A stretch of DNA of 5,209 nt, from contig JAGRAS010000144.1 in the NCBI GenBank assembly GCA_020434465.1, positions 1 through 5,209 of the forward strand, in the 5' to 3' direction. The notes below the pieces were generated by a model that was not told where the DNA came from, searched no databases, and was given only the letters and a program-made list of their open reading frames with translations. How positions within the stretch are numbered: the first letter of the stretch is position 1; each line of letters starts with the position of its first letter. This stretch comes from Bdellovibrionales bacterium. GTDB taxonomy: Bacteria > Bdellovibrionota > UBA2361 > JAGRAS01. Of this stretch, positions 1-5,209 are shown piece by piece. The position numbers were made by a program, and so were the translations under genes.

Positions 1-1096
1 CTAATCTTTGAATAGCTGATGCGAAATCTAAATAAACTCCAAGCCCAGAGTCACCTACTCCAAAGCCTGCATCACAACGTTCTTTAGCTGCTCTTGAAGC
101 TACATCTCTAGGAACTAAATTTCCAAAACTTGGATAAACTCGCTCCAAATAATAATCTCGCTCATTTTCTGGAATTTGATTGGCATGTCTTTTATCACCA
201 GATTGTTTTGGAACCCAAACACGCCCATCATTTCTTAAAGACTCACTCATTAAAGTAAGTTTTGACTGATAGTCGCCTGAAACAGGAATGCAAGTTGGAT
301 GTATTTGTGTAAAACAAGGATTAGCAAACAAAGCACCTTTTTTTGCAGCTCTCCATGTTGCTGTGACATTACAATTCATTGCATTTGTTGAAAGGAAAAA
401 TACATTTGAATACCCGCCAGTAGCTAAAACAACGGCATCTGCCGCATGCGTTGTAATTTTTCCAGAAACAAGATTTCTAACGACAACTCCACGCGCTTTA
501 CCATCAACAACTACAACATCAAGCATTTCTGAGTTTGGATGCATTTTTATTTTGCCACTACCAATACCCTTTGAAAGCGCCGAATAAGCACCAAGTAGCA
601 ATTGTTGGCCAGTTTGGCCTCTACAATAAAAAGTTCTAGAAACAAGAACTCCACCAAAAGATCTATTAGCTAATAAACCACCGTATTCTCGTGCAAAAGG
701 AACTCCTTGTGCTGCACATTGATCAATAATGTTCCTACTTACATCTGCTAATCGATATACGTTTGCTTCTCGTGCTCGATAGTCACCGCCTTTTACGGTG
801 TCATAAAATAAGCGGTAAACACTATCGCCGTCGTTTTGATAATTTTTTGCAGCATTAATTCCACCTTGAGCTGCAATACTATGCGCTCTTCTTGCACTGT
901 CATGAAAACAAAATGCTTTTACGTTATATCCCAGTTCTGCTAATGATGCAGCGGCTGAGCTCCCAGCTAAACCTGTACCAATAACAACAACCGTATATTT
1001 TCTTTTGTTAGCTGGGCTAACAACTTTTATAGATTGTTTGTGATTGGACCATTTTTGCTCTATTGAGCCAGCAGGTATTTTTGAATCTAATTGCAT
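1..1096 (-). CDS. sdhA: Succinate dehydrogenase (or fumarate reductase) flavoprotein subunit SdhA, partial (C-terminus beyond left edge)
   Basis: This is the FAD subunit of complex II, which interconverts succinate and fumarate on the cytoplasmic face of the membrane. The reading frame starts at the ATG at 1096 and stays open to the window edge without a stop, giving 365 residues; family members are usually about 600-650, so the gene is cut by the window and not broken. Visible motifs are the Rossmann dinucleotide loop GTGLAG (residues 40-45), [15 protein letters not shown] with His72 as the expected covalent FAD attachment site, the substrate-site motif [16 protein letters not shown] (His266, Thr268), and PRDVASRA, whose Arg330 corresponds to the catalytic proton-shuttle arginine. 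The later active-site His and Arg lie outside the window. The wording of these motifs is that of the Bacteroidetes/deltaproteobacterial type rather than the E. coli type. It follows sdhC by 25 bases and has a strong Shine-Dalgarno. An sdhB iron-sulfur gene is expected downstream. Sequence alone does not settle whether it works mainly as dehydrogenase or fumarate reductase. Confidence 0.96.
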   Translation of the reverse strand, partial: MQLDSKIPAGSIEQKWSNHKQSIKVVSPANKRKYTVVVIGTGLAGSSAAASLAELGYNVKAFCFHDSARRAHSIAAQGGINAAKNYQNDGDSVYRLFYDTVKGGDYRAREANVYRLADVSRNIIDQCAAQGVPFAREYGGLLANRSFGGVLVSRTFYCRGQTGQQLLLGAYSALSKGIGSGKIKMHPNSEMLDVVVVDGKARGVVVRNLVSGKITTHAADAVVLATGGYSNVFFLSTNAMNCNVTATWRAAKKGALFANPCFTQIHPTCIPVSGDYQSKLTLMSESLRNDGRVWVPKQSGDKRHANQIPENERDYYLERVYPSFGNLVPRDVASRAAKERCDAGFGVGDSGLGVYLDFASAIQRL

Positions 1097-1102
1097 TAAA
1101 AT

Positions 1103-1108
1103 CTCCTT
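1103..1108 (-). promoter_or_regulatory. Shine-Dalgarno of sdhA
   Basis: AAGGAG lies six bases ahead of the ATG at 1096, in the 25-base gap after the sdhC stop. It is the clearest ribosome binding site in an intergenic gap of this operon, and it fixes the sdhA start because no other in-frame ATG lies between the sdhC stop and this one. Confidence 0.85.
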
Positions 1109-1121
1109 AAGCAAGCACTAA

Positions 1122-1823
1122 CTAAGGCGCTTGCAACAATCCAAATGCTACTGAAAGCGGAACAGCAGCAAACCCCAGTGAAATCACTAGTGCTAACACT
1201 TTTGAAATGACTCTAATGGGAGTATTCCATTCTGGATTATCAATCCCTAATGTTTGAGTCATGCTCCAAATTCCATGGTAAAGATGCATAGCCAGTAAAA
1301 GCATTGCAGCCAGATAAATCATAACAACTGCTGTAGACTGGAATGCACTATAAACATTTGAATAAACTGCACCATGTACAAAGTTACTTGTATGTAAATC
1401 TCCAGTGGTGAAGTGCAATATGTGGTATATAATAAAAGCCAAAATTAATGGACCACCAATAATCATACTTCTACTTGCATAGTTTGCAGAATCGTATTGC
1501 TGATTTTCATATTGGCTTGTTTTAGCTTTTTTATTTCTTAGACTTAGTTGAATCACACAAATAACATGAAGAACTAACATTCCAAGCAGTGCAATTCTTG
1601 CAATCCAAAGAAAACCTCCATGGCCAAACATTTCTGAGCCGAAATCACGTAAAAACTCAGCATACAGATCCATTTTGAATCTGCCAGTTGCAGAATCATG
1701 GCCAAAAAACATTTTTAGGTTACCAGTCATATGCGTAAGCACAAACCCAAACAAGCCTGCACCAGTTAGTGCTACGATTACTTTTTTACCTAATGTACTA
1801 TTATAAAATGACTCTTTTGACAT
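1122..1823 (-). CDS. sdhC: Succinate dehydrogenase cytochrome b558-family membrane subunit SdhC
   Basis: This is the membrane anchor of complex II; it carries haem b and passes electrons between the flavoprotein/iron-sulfur arm and the quinone pool. At 233 residues it has the length of the single-polypeptide b558 family (Bacillus subtilis, Bacteroidetes, Geobacter-like) and not the roughly 110-130 residue SdhC/SdhD pair of E. coli. Five hydrophobic segments are visible, near residues 13-34, 70-95, 119-138, 160-183 and 205-229. Histidines sit at the helix positions where this family binds two haems: His31 (LTHMTGN), His86 (VLHVICV), His134 or His137 (YHILHF) and His180 or His183 (MHLYHGIWS). 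The 21-base gap after mdh contains no convincing Shine-Dalgarno, so translation may rely on coupling to mdh. It is followed by sdhA. Family knowledge suggests menaquinone as partner; that is inference here. Confidence 0.94.
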   Translation of the reverse strand: MSKESFYNSTLGKKVIVALTGAGLFGFVLTHMTGNLKMFFGHDSATGRFKMDLYAEFLRDFGSEMFGHGGFLWIARIALLGMLVLHVICVIQLSLRNKKAKTSQYENQQYDSANYASRSMIIGGPLILAFIIYHILHFTTGDLHTSNFVHGAVYSNVYSAFQSTAVVMIYLAAMLLLAMHLYHGIWSMTQTLGIDNPEWNTPIRVISKVLALVISLGFAAVPLSVAFGLLQAP

Positions 1824-1844
1824 TATAAACCCAGAATAAAATTC

Positions 1845-3859
<2,015 letters not shown>

Positions 3860-3873
<14 letters not shown>

Positions 3874-4975
3874 TGGCATCTCCTCTTGGAACTCTGCGCG
3901 CTGCGCTGCGTTTAGCATCACTTAGTCCTAGTTTTTCTAACCAAGCTTCAAAATTATAAGGATCAATATCCGAGACAACCCCTCCTTTTAGAGAACCTAA
4001 AATCGGAGCCAGCTTAAACGCCAAATAAGTGTCTGAACCAGCAGTATCAGAAAACACATTTGCTTTTAATCTTTCAACTTCTGCTTGAGCTTTTGCAAGC
4101 TCTAAATCTCCAGTTGCTTTTTGCTCTTCTTCATACAAATCACCTTCCGATCTAATTACATGAGCTTTGTTTTCACCTTCAACATTTAAGGTTCTTATTT
4201 TTGCATCCCATTCAGCAGCGACTTGCTCTAACTCTGCTTTTACTTCTGCTAGTCCACTTTTTGTAGCATTGAGCCTTTCTTCTTGATCTTGAAGATTTTT
4301 ACTAAAAATTGCGTCATCAATCCTTTCAGCTCTATAAGTATAGCGTCGAATTAAAACTTCTTGGATTGAAATACCATATTCAGCAAGCCTGCTGCCAATA
4401 TTCTGTTTAGCTTCTTCAACTTGCTTTTCCCTTGAAAAAGGATTGTAAAATTGCCCCGTAGAAAGCTTTCCTAATGATCTTCTTAGTTCATCATCAGAAA
4501 CCCTGCGCACATGATTTCTCCAAACTTCAGCTACAATACCAATGTTTTTTATCAGATCAGCTGGCCCACCATGATCTTTTGACGGTTTATCATAAATTCT
4601 TGTTAAAACACTTACATCAACATCAACTGTAGCACCATCAGTCGTTTGCACTTCTAGTGAACCTGCGGAATTTGGATATTTAGATTTCTCACGGTGAAAA
4701 TGGAGTACTTGAACAGTTTGCGGCACCATGTGAATTCTAGAATAAAATGGTACAGTCCAATGATATCCAGGTGGCAAACCTGATTGCGAAAAGCCTTGGC
4801 CGGGTCCAAAAGTAATTTGTCTTATGCCGACAAATCCAGGTCGTACAACATCTCCAAAAATGTAAAGCAGAACTGCAACAGTAACTACAATAAAGCAAAG
4901 GCCCACAATCAAACTCTTAAATGCAAAGCCGAGCTCTTCTCCAAAACTACTTTCTGATAATGAATTATTTGCCAT
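3860..4975 (-). CDS. SPFH/band-7 domain protein with N-terminal membrane anchor (HflK/prohibitin-like)
   Basis: This is a 371-residue protein with one strong transmembrane segment at about residues 20-40 (hydrophobic run SLIVGLCFIVVTVAVLLYIF) after a short acidic N-terminus, so it is probably anchored in the inner membrane with its body in the periplasm, as HflK is. The SPFH domain runs from about 44 to 225: VVRPGFVGIRQI, LPPGYHWTVPFYSRIHMVP, the paired-strand stretch LEVQTTDGATVDVDVSVLTRIYD, then IGSRLAEYGISIQEVLIRRYTY. Residues about 222-307 form a long Glu/Ala/Lys-rich helix (EERLNATKSGLAEVKAELE, then AKAQAEVERLKAN), the coiled coil typical of prohibitin, flotillin and HflK. The C-terminal tail is basic (AKRSAARRVPRGD). 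It overlaps the next SPFH gene by 14 bases, so the two are likely partners in a mixed oligomer. A TAA directly precedes the ATG in frame, so no longer ATG start exists. No good Shine-Dalgarno is seen. It could be annotated as HflK, but the assignment is to the superfamily only. Confidence 0.85.
3880..3887 (-). promoter_or_regulatory. Shine-Dalgarno that sets the start of the SPFH lipoprotein gene
   Basis: AAGAGGAG ends six bases before the ATG at 3873. It touches the in-frame ATG at 3879 with no room for a spacer and lies downstream of the ATG at 3921, so it supports the 3873 start. It is embedded in the last codons of the upstream SPFH gene. Confidence 0.75.
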
Positions 4976-5209
4976 TTAATGGATCAGATATTTTATCCAA
5001 ATAAAAGTCCAGATTTTATTCTAAACTTGGGATTAATTTAAATGATTTAAAGTAATTTGCAACCTAATGAAAATTAATTTTTTATAGTTTGAAATCTAAC
5101 GATAAAAAAAAAAGATAAACTTAGTAGAACTAAGATTTAAAAAGCTGTACTTTAAAAATACTTAAATAGAACGCGCTATATAGTCTTTAAAAAAAAAAAA
5201 AAAACTTGA
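4976..5209. other. AT-rich leader region without a gene
   Basis: This stretch precedes the operon and contains no credible coding frame on either strand. It is very AT-rich and holds a run of 10 A at 5104-5113, a 16-A run at 5189-5204, and a small hairpin at 5120-5134. A promoter for the operon is expected here, read leftward. The best single hexamer I see is TAGAAT (minus strand, 5018-5023), five of six bases of the -10 consensus, but no good -35 box stands 16-18 bases upstream, so I do not call it. A TTGCAA at 5057-5062 is not correctly spaced from it. A short repeat of ATTTAAA at 5036-5042 and 5045-5051 is probably base-composition noise. Confidence 0.6.
5104..5134 (-). terminator. Candidate weak hairpin plus T-run on the minus strand
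   Basis: On the minus strand CTTAGT-TCT-ACTAAG forms a six-base-pair stem with a three-base loop (5120-5134), extended by two A-T pairs after one T-T mismatch. It is followed six bases later by ten consecutive T (5113 to 5104). This resembles a rho-independent terminator for a leftward gene beyond the right edge, which would separate that gene from this operon. The stem is short and mostly A-T, and the T-run does not abut it, so it could be chance in such AT-rich DNA. Confidence 0.28.

Noticed and set aside
288..587. Open frame on the plus strand of 99 codons
   Set aside because: It lies wholly opposite the sdhA flavoprotein, whose FAD and substrate motifs are intact on the minus strand; its protein shows no recognisable domain and it has no binding site in a gap.
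3874..3921. N-terminal extension of 16 residues on the SPFH lipoprotein
   Set aside because: It would bury the signal peptide behind a charged stretch, and the Shine-Dalgarno at 3880-3887 lies within it and points to the ATG at 3873.
5036..5051. Direct repeat of ATTTAAA as a possible operator
   Set aside because: Two copies of an all-A/T seven-mer in a leader this AT-rich are not distinguishable from background.
5018..5062. Possible sigma-70 promoter using TAGAAT (5018-5023) and TTGCAA (5057-5062)
   Set aside because: The two boxes are 33 bases apart, far from the usual 16-18, and pairing TTGCAA with a 17-base spacer lands on the poor hexamer AAATTA. In such AT-rich DNA single hexamer matches are expected by chance.

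Overview
The window is a single, leftward-reading (minus-strand) gene cluster from an AT-rich bacterial genome. Read in the direction of transcription, from right to left, it holds: an AT-rich leader with no gene (4976-5209); a membrane-anchored SPFH/band-7 protein (3860-4975); a second SPFH protein that starts with a lipoprotein signal peptide (2758-3873); an LDH-type malate dehydrogenase, mdh (1845-2774); the b558-family cytochrome b subunit of succinate dehydrogenase, sdhC (1122-1823); and the first 365 codons of the flavoprotein subunit, sdhA, which runs off the left edge (1-1096). I see no RNA gene, insertion sequence, CRISPR array or phage remnant, and nothing that looks broken.

The genes are packed as one operon. 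The two SPFH genes overlap by 14 bases, the second SPFH gene overlaps mdh by 17 bases, and the gaps mdh-sdhC and sdhC-sdhA are 21 and 25 bases. Shine-Dalgarno sequences inside the overlaps decide the starts of the second SPFH gene and of mdh. Both starts are shorter than the longest possible reading frames.

The metabolic half is plain TCA-cycle machinery. Malate dehydrogenase interconverts malate and oxaloacetate, and SdhCA (with SdhB presumably just beyond the left edge) oxidises succinate to fumarate at the membrane. The SdhC is the long, five-helix, two-haem type seen in Bacillus, Bacteroidetes and deltaproteobacterial relatives, which usually works with menaquinone and in some lineages also as fumarate reductase. 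The other half is less ordinary: a tandem pair of SPFH proteins, reminiscent of HflK/HflC but with one member tethered by a transmembrane helix and the other apparently by a lipid, placed upstream of respiratory and TCA genes.

The organism is a Gram-negative-like bacterium with low G+C. A b558-type SdhC, a lipoprotein with Asp at +2 and the LDH-type MDH would fit a deltaproteobacterium-like lineage such as Bdellovibrionota, SAR324 or Desulfobacterota. This is inference from family knowledge, and the lineage cannot be fixed from this window alone.
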